A stretch of 64,000 bases of DNA from Maricaulis sp048268525 (lineage in GTDB: Bacteria; Pseudomonadota; Alphaproteobacteria; Caulobacterales; Maricaulaceae): contig NZ_JBLWVH010000001.1 of the NCBI RefSeq assembly GCF_048268525.1, positions 285,454-349,453 of the forward strand, in the 5' to 3' direction. The notes under the pieces are model-generated. The model had not been told where the DNA came from. It did no database searches and saw only the letters and a program-made list of their open reading frames with translations. Each line of letters opens with the position of its first letter. Positions within the stretch are counted from its first letter, which is position 1. A program made the translations under genes and the position numbers. Of the stretch, positions 21,072 to 28,185 are shown piece by piece.

Positions 21072-22220
21072 TCAGGCCGCGGACAGCGCCCGGTCGAGAT
21101 CGGCGATCTGGTCGGCAGCGCTTTCCAGGCCGATCGACAGGCGGATCAGGCTGTCGGCGACACCCGCCTCGGCTCGCGCTTGCGGTGACATCGAGGCATG
21201 GGTCATCAGGGCCGGGATGCAACACAGGCTTTCCACGCCGCCCAGCGATTGCGCCAGGGTGAAGATCTCGAGTGCCGAGACCACATCGCGCGGTGACGGT
21301 GCGCCGGGCGCCAGTTCGAGGCTGATCAGCTGGCCGAACCCGTCCTGCTGACGCGCTGCGAGGGCATGGCCGGGATGGCTTTCCAGGCCCGGATAGTCGA
21401 CGCGTTCGACCCGAGGATCGGCGTCCAGCCATCGGGCCACTTCCAGCGCGCTCTCACACTGGGCCCTGGCCCGCAAGGGCAGGGTGCGCAGGCCGCGCAG
21501 GGCGAGATAGCTGTCAAAGGCGGCCGCCCCGACGCCGACGCAATTGGCCCACCAGGTCAGCTCGGCCACCCGTTCGGGGTCGGCGCAGCAGACCACCCCG
21601 CCGACCATGTCGGAGTGTCCGTTCAAGAGCTTGGTGACGGACTGGACCGAATAATCGGCCCCCCAATCCAGAGGGCGTTGCAGCACTGGCGACATCACCG
21701 TGTTGTCGACGGCCAGCTCTGTCCCGGCGTTCTTGGCGAGGCGGGCGAGGCCCTTGATATCGGAGATGCGCAGGCGCGGATTGGACGGCGTCTCGGCGAT
21801 GATCAGGGCGGCATCCTCATTGAGCGCGACGGCGACCTTGTCGAGGTCAGTTGTGTCGACATAGACCGGGACCAGCCGGCCGCCGCGACCACGGGCGTCG
21901 AGCAGTCGCCGTGTGCCGCCATAAGCGTCATGCGAGCACAGCACCCGGGCGCCGTGCGGAATGTCGTGCAGCAGGAGGTCGATCGCCGACATGCCGGACC
22001 CGGTGACGATGGCTCCGGCGGCGTTCTCGAGTTCGGCGATGGCATCTGCCAGCAGGGACCGACCCGGATTGCCGGTGCGGGCATAATCGAAGGCAGGCTG
22101 GATGGCCGGGTCGTCGCGCCGGTAGGCGGTCGAGAGCGAAAGCGGCGGGATGACCGCGTTCCAGCTGCGGTCGGTGTTCAGTCCGGCCCGGATGGCCTTG
22201 GTGCGTTGATCGCTCGACAT
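21072..22220 (-). CDS. metB: Cystathionine gamma-synthase (PLP)
   Basis: 382 aa, Cys/Met-metabolism PLP family. It has YARTGNPGR near residue 45, TGSGMSAIDLLL, the PLP lysine in SVTKLLNGHSD near residue 195, and the MetB-like stretches TWWANCVGVGAAAFDSYLALRGLRTL and SLGGVESL. These match MetB more closely than MetZ or MetC. The reaction is O-succinyl- or O-acetylhomoserine plus cysteine to cystathionine. It is last in the hom-metX-metB operon, 1 nt after the metX stop. Confidence 0.88.
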   Translation of the reverse strand: MSSDQRTKAIRAGLNTDRSWNAVIPPLSLSTAYRRDDPAIQPAFDYARTGNPGRSLLADAIAELENAAGAIVTGSGMSAIDLLLHDIPHGARVLCSHDAYGGTRRLLDARGRGGRLVPVYVDTTDLDKVAVALNEDAALIIAETPSNPRLRISDIKGLARLAKNAGTELAVDNTVMSPVLQRPLDWGADYSVQSVTKLLNGHSDMVGGVVCCADPERVAELTWWANCVGVGAAAFDSYLALRGLRTLPLRARAQCESALEVARWLDADPRVERVDYPGLESHPGHALAARQQDGFGQLISLELAPGAPSPRDVVSALEIFTLAQSLGGVESLCCIPALMTHASMSPQARAEAGVADSLIRLSIGLESAADQIADLDRALSAA

Positions 22221-22221
22221 G

Positions 22222-23160
22222 TCAGCTCCCGAAAATCTCGTCCAGTGTGGCGGCGATGATGGTGTCTTCCTTCAGGAAGGCATCGTGACCATAGAGCGAC
22301 GAGAAGGTGATCAGCCGCCCGTTCGGGGTGCGCGCAGCCGCGCCGGCGATCTGGTCGGCCGGGACGAGACGGTCCTCGAGCACGGCGACCCATGCGACCG
22401 GGCAGGTGATGGCGGACACATCGACGCGATGCTCGTCCATTGACCGGGACAGGGCCAGGAAGCGGCGTGGGTCTGTCCGGTCGGCATAGCGCTGGCCGTT
22501 TTCCGCCAGATAGCCGGTGACGCCGTTGGCGTCGCGACTGTCAGGGTCCGGTTCGGCGAAGCGGGTCTCGAATTCGTCCGGTGTGCGATAGGTGGTCAGC
22601 GCCAGGCGGCGGGCAATATCCAGTCCGGCCTTGCCGTCGCCCAAGCGCAGCGCCAATTCGACCGTCTCCCGCTGGATGGAGCGCCAGGCGCGGGCCATTT
22701 CACTGGCGCGGTCGGCGGCGGAAATGACCACGAGTTCGCGCACCCGTTCCGGTGCCAGCGCTGCCAGGGCCAGTCCGATCATGCCGCCATAGGAGGAGCC
22801 GACAATGGCGAAGTCCCGGATGTCGGCGGCGTCGGCCAGGGCGAGGATGGCGCGGGCTTGATCCTGTGTGGACGGGAAGGGGTGGATGTCCGCGCCGATG
22901 AAATCGAAAGACAGGATGCGGTGCCGATTGGTGTCCAGCGCCTTGCCCGGGCCCGCCTGTTGCCGCCACCAGCCATTCCCGTCGACCGTATCGGTTACGC
23001 CACGGCCGAAGGAAATGCCTCCGAGGACCAGAATGACCGGCGCGCCTTCCGGCCCGGCAATGCGACCGGTCACCGAGACCGGTGAGCCGGTCGCGGTCAG
23101 GGCGATGGTCGAGATGTCCCGACATCGAAGGGCGGGTGGATGATCCAGGGTCACACACAT
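22222..23160 (-). CDS. metX: Homoserine O-acyltransferase, short MetX type
   Basis: 312 aa, alpha/beta hydrolase fold and shorter than the usual 370-aa MetX. It shows VLGGISFGRGV near residue 46, the nucleophile elbow VGSSYGGMIGLAL near residue 122, Asp in LEDRLVP and His in YGHDAFL. The short form resembles the Xanthomonas-type enzymes that use succinyl-CoA; acyl specificity cannot be read here. The start ATG overlaps the hom stop (ATGA). Position between hom and metB supports methionine synthesis. Confidence 0.82.
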   Translation of the reverse strand: MCVTLDHPPALRCRDISTIALTATGSPVSVTGRIAGPEGAPVILVLGGISFGRGVTDTVDGNGWWRQQAGPGKALDTNRHRILSFDFIGADIHPFPSTQDQARAILALADAADIRDFAIVGSSYGGMIGLALAALAPERVRELVVISAADRASEMARAWRSIQRETVELALRLGDGKAGLDIARRLALTTYRTPDEFETRFAEPDPDSRDANGVTGYLAENGQRYADRTDPRRFLALSRSMDEHRVDVSAITCPVAWVAVLEDRLVPADQIAGAAARTPNGRLITFSSLYGHDAFLKEDTIIAATLDEIFGS

Positions 23161-24149
23161 CAGGCGCCGCCCTGGGCAAGCAGGGCCCGCACGTCGGAGA
23201 GGACCGAGCCGGCGGTCGGTGTCTGGCCGGCGCCCTTACCGTTGAGAATGAGGGTGGTGCCGCTGGCGCAGACGATCTCGACCGCATTCTCCTCATTCTC
23301 GACCCGGGCCAGGGCATGGTCTTCGGCCAGGGCCTGCAGTCTGACCGTGGCGATGACGCCCTCCTCCTGCACCGACAATTCGGCCACCTGCCGGTAGCGC
23401 AGGCCGTTTTCGCGGGCCCCGAGAATCTGGCCGACCGACAGGTCGAACAGGCTGTCGGCGGGAATGGCGTAGGGGTCGGGGGCGATATCGAAAGCGGCGC
23501 GGGCAATCAGGGCCAGCTTGGCCGCGGCATCAAGCCCGTCAACATCGGCGCTGGGGTCTTCCTCGGCAAATCCGGCGGCCTGGGCGGCGGCGATGGCGTC
23601 GTCGAACCCAATTCCCTTTTCCAGCAGGCCGAGCACGAAATTCGAGGTGCCGTTGAGCACGCCCCGGACCCGGGTGATTGTTTCGCCTGAGGCCTTCAAC
23701 CGAGCTACCGTTTCCAGCACCGGCACGCCGCCGCCCACGGCCGCCGAATAGGCAAAGCCGGTGCCGGCCCGGCGGGCCTTTGCTTCCAGGTCCGGACGAC
23801 GGGCGATGACGGCCTTGTTGGCCGAGATCACATGCACGCCGCGCTCGACCGCGAGGGTGAGGGCCTTTTCAGCCGCAGCACAGTCGGGCAGGGCGTCGAT
23901 GATCAGGTCCGGCCCGGTGTCGAAAGCGGCATTGAGATCGGTCAGCCAGGCGTATCGGTCGTCGTGTCTGCGCCGCGGTTTGCGGGTGACAATGGCGGCG
24001 ATCTCGACCTCGGCCTGCATGGCTTCCAGACCCGCCAGGACACCGGCATTCACCGTGCCGCAGCCCAGCAGGACAACGCGCAGGCGCGGCGTCAAAGCCG
24101 TCGCCGGGACCGTATCAAGGGGATAATCAAGCGCCGCAACCAGGGACAT
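23160..24149 (-). CDS. hom: Homoserine dehydrogenase
   Basis: 329 aa. The NAD(P)-binding motif is VVLLGCGTVNAGVLAGL near residue 24. The catalytic region has ISANKAVIARR, GGGVPVLET, GVLNGTSNFVL and DVDGLDAAAKLALIAR. The protein stops where the fold ends, so the regulatory ACT domain of many Hom proteins is missing; feedback by threonine may be absent. The ATG at 24149 is required, because longer in-frame versions would run into the riboswitch. It reduces aspartate semialdehyde to homoserine, feeding MetX. Confidence 0.9.
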   Translation of the reverse strand: MSLVAALDYPLDTVPATALTPRLRVVLLGCGTVNAGVLAGLEAMQAEVEIAAIVTRKPRRRHDDRYAWLTDLNAAFDTGPDLIIDALPDCAAAEKALTLAVERGVHVISANKAVIARRPDLEAKARRAGTGFAYSAAVGGGVPVLETVARLKASGETITRVRGVLNGTSNFVLGLLEKGIGFDDAIAAAQAAGFAEEDPSADVDGLDAAAKLALIARAAFDIAPDPYAIPADSLFDLSVGQILGARENGLRYRQVAELSVQEEGVIATVRLQALAEDHALARVENEENAVEIVCASGTTLILNGKGAGQTPTAGSVLSDVRALLAQGGA

Positions 24150-24249
24150 TGTTTCACATTCCGTCTTTGCGGAAAGCGCGACACGCCGATTGCGGGGTAC
24201 TGACGAGGCCAAGGGAATGCGTGGCGATTGCCGGGTGCCTCGATCAATC

Positions 24250-24302
24250 CGCTTTAGCCGCACTTGTTCCGCGCCCGCAAGCTAGATCTCAAATCGGCGC
24301 GA
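24250..24302 (-). promoter_or_regulatory. SAM-II-type riboswitch aptamer
   Basis: Reading the minus strand from 24300: GCGCC pairs with GGCGC (P1, 5 bp). The loop begins with the conserved GAUUU and contains CUUGC. CUUG can pair with the downstream CAAG as the pseudoknot, and the invariant GGCUAAAG follows. Loop length (20 nt) and tail length match the SAM-II/SAM-V fold of alphaproteobacterial and marine met genes. It lies at the predicted transcript 5' end of hom-metX-metB. It is unusual in sitting about 100 nt upstream of the hom ATG. Confidence 0.85.
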
Positions 24303-24306
24303 CTTC

Positions 24307-24335
24307 ACATATAAAGATATGTTTATATGTGTCAA
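24307..24335 (-). promoter_or_regulatory. met operon promoter with overlapping AT-rich palindrome
   Basis: On the minus strand a consensus -35 TTGACA occupies 24335-24330. A -10-like TATATG sits at 24313-24308 (16-nt spacer), which puts the start near 24300, exactly at the aptamer. The spacer and -10 are covered by a perfect 9-bp inverted repeat, ACATATAAA at 24307-24315 and its complement at 24322-24330, around a 6-nt centre. It looks like an operator; AT-rich palindromes of this type are bound by ArsR-family methionine regulators (SahR/SamR group), but that assignment is a guess. Confidence 0.7.
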
Positions 24336-24728
24336 GCGATCGAGTCCGACCCTGTCCAAGCCACAGGGTGAGGGCTCCGCACGCTTTCGCGCCGGAGAGA
24401 TGGGAGGGAGCGGGATGCCGGCCGGAGCCGATAAAGCGCTGTTTTGATAACGGTAGGCTTCGACAAGCATCCCGCTCACGGAGATTTCCCGGACGCTCTC
24501 GCCCCCGATTCCAACGCGGCAGGTACTGAGGGTCGGTCGTTTAGTGCCCCTGGACCTGATCGCACGCCCTGCCGGAGCTTTGGAGTGTCACATCCAAGGC
24601 GCGGACAGGCTCCGCAAGTTTCCGGGCACAAGTGACAGGGCCCGTGCCTCCCATCCCGAAAACCGGAGACATTATGTGTCGACGGATAAGGGGTGGGGAT
24701 AAGTTTGGCCGATTTTTTTGATAGAGCG

Positions 24729-24760
24729 CCCTCTCCCTCTCCCTTGGGAGAGGGAGAGGG
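24729..24760. repeat. Perfect 15-bp C/T-rich palindrome
   Basis: Arms 24729-24743 and 24746-24760 are exact complements with a 2-nt centre. Each arm is purine- or pyrimidine-only (CCCTCT repeats). It is REP-like. Confidence 0.75.
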
Positions 24761-24795
24761 GGAGGGGTAAGTCCACATGAACGCGAGAGGAATCC

Positions 24796-24840
24796 CCCTC
24801 ATCCGGCCTCCGGCCACCTTCTCCCGAGGGAGAAGGAAAG
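24796..24840. repeat. REP-like element with 20-bp perfect palindrome
   Basis: The sequence CCCTCATCCGGCCTCCGGCC followed by a perfect 20-bp palindrome at 24817-24836 (CCTTCTCCC arm, GA centre) matches a repetitive extragenic element seen widely in proteobacterial genomes. It is non-coding. Confidence 0.7.
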
Positions 24841-24874
24841 CGGTGCACAGCGGGGATAAATGCACAAAAATTTT

Positions 24875-24923
24875 GTCATCCCGGGTCTGCAACCTGCTTG
24901 CGCAGGTTTTCGCCCGGGATGAC
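24875..24923. repeat. Nested palindromic repeat
   Basis: Outer arms GTCATCCCGGG (24875-24885) and CCCGGGATGAC (24913-24923) enclose an inner hairpin, AACCTGC at 24891-24897 pairing with GCAGGTT at 24902-24908. It is typical of an extragenic palindromic repeat. Confidence 0.75.
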
Positions 24924-24992
24924 ACGCGCGTCGTCAGCGCCGGATGTTGCCGCAAGCTGCCGCGTGCCAATCCCTCTCAAACCAAAGCACAT

Positions 24993-25110
24993 TTCTCCCG
25001 GCCGCAGCCCCGCAACAGCGGGGCGAAGAGCCGGGACCCACGAAACCCTCCGGCAAGCGATGAGTCTCCCGTTGGTCCCGGATGGCGCTGCGCGCCTCCG
25101 GGAAAAATGA
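24993..25110. repeat. Dispersed extragenic repeat, copy 1
   Basis: An approximately 118-bp element that reappears at 32733-32850. Shared blocks in order are TCCCGGCCG, AGAGCCGGGACC, GATGAGTCTC, GGTCCCGGAT, and TCCGGGA before AAATG. CCGGGA and TCCCGG blocks let each copy fold on itself. Confidence 0.75.
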
Positions 25111-25157
25111 CAGAGGAAGGGAGGTGAGGAATGGCCTGACCGGCCAACGCCGCTGAC

Positions 25158-25985
25158 CTACGTCGCCACAAACGCCTTCTCGACGACGAAATCTGCCGGC
25201 GCCGCGTTCGAGCCCTCGATGAAGTTCCGGTCGAGGCAGATCTGTTTGACGTCTCTCAGCAGGCCTTCCGAGCCACAGATCATCACGCGATCAGCCTCGG
25301 GGTCCAGCGGCGGGACGTTGAGGCGTTCGAACAGTTCGCCGGAGTTGATCATGTCGGTGACGCGGCCCTTGATCGGCCCGTCTTCGCGGGTGACCGAGGC
25401 GAAGTGGACAAGTTTTTCGCGGGCGAATTCGCCGATCAGCTCGTCGTCTCTGACGGCGGCGACAAGCTCATTGCCATAGGTCAGCTCGGCGGCCTCGCGG
25501 CAGGTATGGGTGAGGATGACCTGGTCGAATTTTTCGTAGGTCTCCGGGTCGCGGATCAGGCTGGCGAACGGCGCAATGCCGGTGCCGGTCGAGATCATGT
25601 AGAGGCGCTTGCCGGGCTTCAGGGCATCGAGCACCAGCGTGCCGGTCGGCTTGCGACCGAGCAGGACTTCATCGCCTTCCTTGATGTGCTGGAGGCGTGA
25701 GGTCAGCGGTCCATCGGGAACCTTGATCGAGTAGAAATCGAGGGCTTCATCCCAGAATGGGCTGGCCAGCGAATAGGCGCGCAGAAGGGGTTTGCCGTCT
25801 TCCTTGGGCAGGCCGATCATGATGAATTCGCCGGAGCGGAAGCGGAAGGCGTCCGGACGGGTGATCCGGAAATGGAACAGCCGGTCGGTGTAGTGCGTCA
25901 CCGACAATACCGTCTCGACCGTGAACGGGCCGGGCTTGGCGGAAACGGCATTCTTCTTGGCAGGCGCGGTCGCGGTCATCGTCAT
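25158..25985 (-). CDS. fpr: Ferredoxin-NADP+ reductase
   Basis: 275 aa. FAD-binding RAYSLASP is near residue 70, the NADP-binding region is STGTGIAPFASLIRD near residue 132, and the late motif is VMICGSEGLL. The C-terminus VEKAFVAT matches bacterial Fpr, where the terminal residue contacts the flavin. It would pass electrons from NADPH to ferredoxin. It starts 42 bp after cysK on the same strand, so it probably belongs to the sulfur operon and powers CysI. The first of two close ATGs is used. Confidence 0.9.
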   Translation of the reverse strand: MTMTATAPAKKNAVSAKPGPFTVETVLSVTHYTDRLFHFRITRPDAFRFRSGEFIMIGLPKEDGKPLLRAYSLASPFWDEALDFYSIKVPDGPLTSRLQHIKEGDEVLLGRKPTGTLVLDALKPGKRLYMISTGTGIAPFASLIRDPETYEKFDQVILTHTCREAAELTYGNELVAAVRDDELIGEFAREKLVHFASVTREDGPIKGRVTDMINSGELFERLNVPPLDPEADRVMICGSEGLLRDVKQICLDRNFIEGSNAAPADFVVEKAFVAT

Positions 25986-26027
25986 GGTCTCGTACTCGGT
26001 TTCGGGTGGGGTCTGTCGGATAAGGCG

Positions 26028-27050
26028 TCAGGCCGTCACGCGCGGCGCTTCGGTATCGGCCCAGGGCGGAACAGGCAAGCCCCGCGAGGACAGGAAGTCC
26101 GGATTGAACAGTTTGCCGGCATAGCGGGCACCGCTGTCACACAGCATGGTGACGATGGTCTTGCCGGGACCCAGATCGCGGGCCAGTCGCATGGCCCCAG
26201 CGATATTGATGCCGGCCGAACCGCCCAGGGACAGGCCTTCCGTCTTCACCAGATCAAACAGGATGGGCAGCATTTCGGCGTCTTCGATCCGGTAGACATG
26301 GTCGACCGCGAGGCCTTCCAGATTGCCGGTGATGCGGTTGACGCCGATCCCTTCCGTGATCGATGAGCCTTCGCCCTTCAACTCACCCTTGGTGAAATAG
26401 TTGAAGAGCGCCGCGCCCGCCGGATCGGCGGCGCCGATGGCGATGTCGGGCCGTTGCGCGCGCAGGGCTTCGGCGACGCCGGCCAGCGTGCCGCCGGAAC
26501 CGACCGCACAGATAAAGCCGTCAATCTCGCCACCGGTCTGCTCCCAGATTTCCGGGCCGGTGGTCAAGGTGTGCGCGCGCTTGTTGGCGAGATTGTCGAA
26601 CTGGTTGGCCCAGATGGCGCCGTTTGGCTGGCTCTCATTGAGCTCCTCGGCCAGGCGGCGAGAATAATGGACGAAGTGGTTGGGGCTGGAGAAGGGGGCC
26701 GCGTCGACCTCGATCAGGCGGGCACCAAAGGAGCGGATCGCCGCCTTCTTCTCTTCCGACTGGGTGCGTGGCATGACGATGATGACGTCATAGCCCAGCG
26801 CGCCGCCGACCAGGGCGAGTCCGATCCCGGTATTGCCGGCCGTGCCCTCGACAATGGAGCCGCCCGGTTTCAGGGACCCGTCGGCCTCGGCCTCGCGGAC
26901 GATATTGAGCGCGGCGCGGTCCTTCACGGAGCCGCCCGGATTGAGGAATTCGGCCTTGCCGAGGATTTCGCAGCCGGTCGCATCGGACGGGCCATCCAGC
27001 CGGATCAGCGGGGTGTTGCCGATCAGGTCGAGCACATGTTTGGCAGACAC
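26028..27050 (-). CDS. cysK: Cysteine synthase (O-acetylserine sulfhydrylase), PLP
   Basis: 340 aa. DLIGNTPLIRLDG is near residue 8, the PLP lysine is in NPGGSVKDRAA near residue 40, and the phosphate loop is EGTAGNTGIGLAL. It makes cysteine from O-acetylserine and sulfide in the cytoplasm. The start is a GTG at 27050 with AGGA 8 nt upstream; homology begins right there and longer in-frame versions are unrelated sequence. The C-terminus is longer than E. coli CysK, as in some alphaproteobacterial forms. It could also be annotated as a CBS-like beta-synthase; context favours CysK. Confidence 0.85.
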   Translation of the reverse strand: MSAKHVLDLIGNTPLIRLDGPSDATGCEILGKAEFLNPGGSVKDRAALNIVREAEADGSLKPGGSIVEGTAGNTGIGLALVGGALGYDVIIVMPRTQSEEKKAAIRSFGARLIEVDAAPFSSPNHFVHYSRRLAEELNESQPNGAIWANQFDNLANKRAHTLTTGPEIWEQTGGEIDGFICAVGSGGTLAGVAEALRAQRPDIAIGAADPAGAALFNYFTKGELKGEGSSITEGIGVNRITGNLEGLAVDHVYRIEDAEMLPILFDLVKTEGLSLGGSAGINIAGAMRLARDLGPGKTIVTMLCDSGARYAGKLFNPDFLSSRGLPVPPWADTEAPRVTA

Positions 27051-27075
27051 TGGCTGTGTCCTTTCGTCAGCTTTC

Positions 27076-28185
27076 TTATTCAGCCGCAACTTGGGCCGGG
27101 GTGTGGATTCCGCATTCGGTCTTGGTCTGACCAAGCCAGCGACCGGAGCGGATATCGCCCTCGGCCTGGACCGGCGCGGTGCAGGTCCAGCACCCGATCG
27201 AGGCATACCCCATATCGGTCAGCGGGTGTCGCGGCAAATCGAAGCGCCGGAAATAATCCTCGATCGCGGCCGCGTCCCAATTGGCCAGCGGATTGATCCG
27301 GATGCGGCCATTGATACGCTCGACCACAGGCAGGCTCATGCGGCCGCCGCCATGGAAGCGTTTGCGACCAGTGATCAAGGCGTCGTAATCGCCGATGATT
27401 GCGTCCAGCGGACGCACCTTGCGCAGGGAACAACAAGCGTCGGCGTCGCGGCGCCACAGACGTTCGTCGCTGTCTTCTTCGGCCACCGCTTCGGCGTCCG
27501 GTTTCAACAGGCGGATATTGCTCAGTCCGAGCTGGTCAGTCAGCTGGCGCTGGTATTGTTCGGTCTGGGCAAACAGGCGCCCGGTATCGAGGAAGATGAC
27601 CGGGGTCGCCGGATCGATCTGGGAGATCATGTGCAGGCCGACGGCGGCCTCGGCACCAAAAGACGACATGATGGCGATCTTGCCGATCCACTCGTTCTCG
27701 ATGGCATCGCGCAAAATATCTTGCGGAGACAAGTCGCGGTAGCGGGCATTCAGTGCGGCAAGATCGTCCTCCGGCCGCTTGTGGCGGTGGCGGAAGAGCG
27801 GCGTCACATTGCCCTGGCCCGGCTGGTAGGCGTGGGCGAAGCGGGTGCGGGCTCGGGCCCAGTCAGCGTCGAACCCCTTGCGGTCCGGTTCGACATCGTC
27901 AAATCCCACGCGGATCAGGTGCTGGGCCTGGTCGGGAATGAGATCGCCGACGGCGCGCAGCTTGCCGGTATATCCGACACGCTGGCGCAATTGGGTGGCC
28001 AGGGTGAAGCCACGGCCATCATTGAATTTTGGAAAGCGGATATCGACCCGCACCGCGCCGGCGATCGCGGCTTTCGCCTGGCGCCAATCGGTATCGCCGG
28101 TCAGCTCCACGATCCGGCCGCCACCGGCCGCCAGCTGGGCGTCGGCGATGGGGGGGGTGTCGTCTTTGCGATCAAGCGTCAGCAT
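27076..28185 (-). CDS. cysH: DUF934 domain fused to assimilatory APS reductase
   Basis: 369 aa. Residues about 20-125 match DUF934, a small protein normally encoded separately beside cysI. Residues about 130-369 are a CysH-type reductase with PP-loop MSSFGAEAAVG, then CC in DADACCSLRK and CxxC in GCWTCTAP, the four-cysteine [4Fe-4S] signature of APS (not PAPS) reductases. The catalytic C-terminal ECGIH is present. It would reduce adenylyl sulfate to sulfite. The ATG at 28185 overlaps the 3' end of cysI by 14 bp. No cysC, consistent with APS use; no cysND in the window. Confidence 0.85.
   Translation of the reverse strand: MLTLDRKDDTPPIADAQLAAGGGRIVELTGDTDWRQAKAAIAGAVRVDIRFPKFNDGRGFTLATQLRQRVGYTGKLRAVGDLIPDQAQHLIRVGFDDVEPDRKGFDADWARARTRFAHAYQPGQGNVTPLFRHRHKRPEDDLAALNARYRDLSPQDILRDAIENEWIGKIAIMSSFGAEAAVGLHMISQIDPATPVIFLDTGRLFAQTEQYQRQLTDQLGLSNIRLLKPDAEAVAEEDSDERLWRRDADACCSLRKVRPLDAIIGDYDALITGRKRFHGGGRMSLPVVERINGRIRINPLANWDAAAIEDYFRRFDLPRHPLTDMGYASIGCWTCTAPVQAEGDIRSGRWLGQTKTECGIHTPAQVAAE

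Larger units (their letters stand above)
24336..25157. other. Repeat-rich intergenic region without a gene
   Basis: About 820 bp between the met and cys/fpr operons. I see no convincing coding frame; the open frames here run through the palindromes and lack ribosome sites or recognisable domains. The right two-thirds hold four palindromic elements listed separately. The left third (24340-24700) shows no recognisable structure. fpr ends just to the right at 25158, so terminators for fpr may be among the palindromes. Confidence 0.7.

Noticed and set aside
24476..24970. A 164-residue minus-strand open frame in the repeat-rich gap
   Set aside because: It runs through two palindromes and has no recognisable domain.
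24729..25110. CRISPR array
   Set aside because: The repeats are of different sequences, each palindromic, with no regular spacing or unique spacers, and no cas genes are present.
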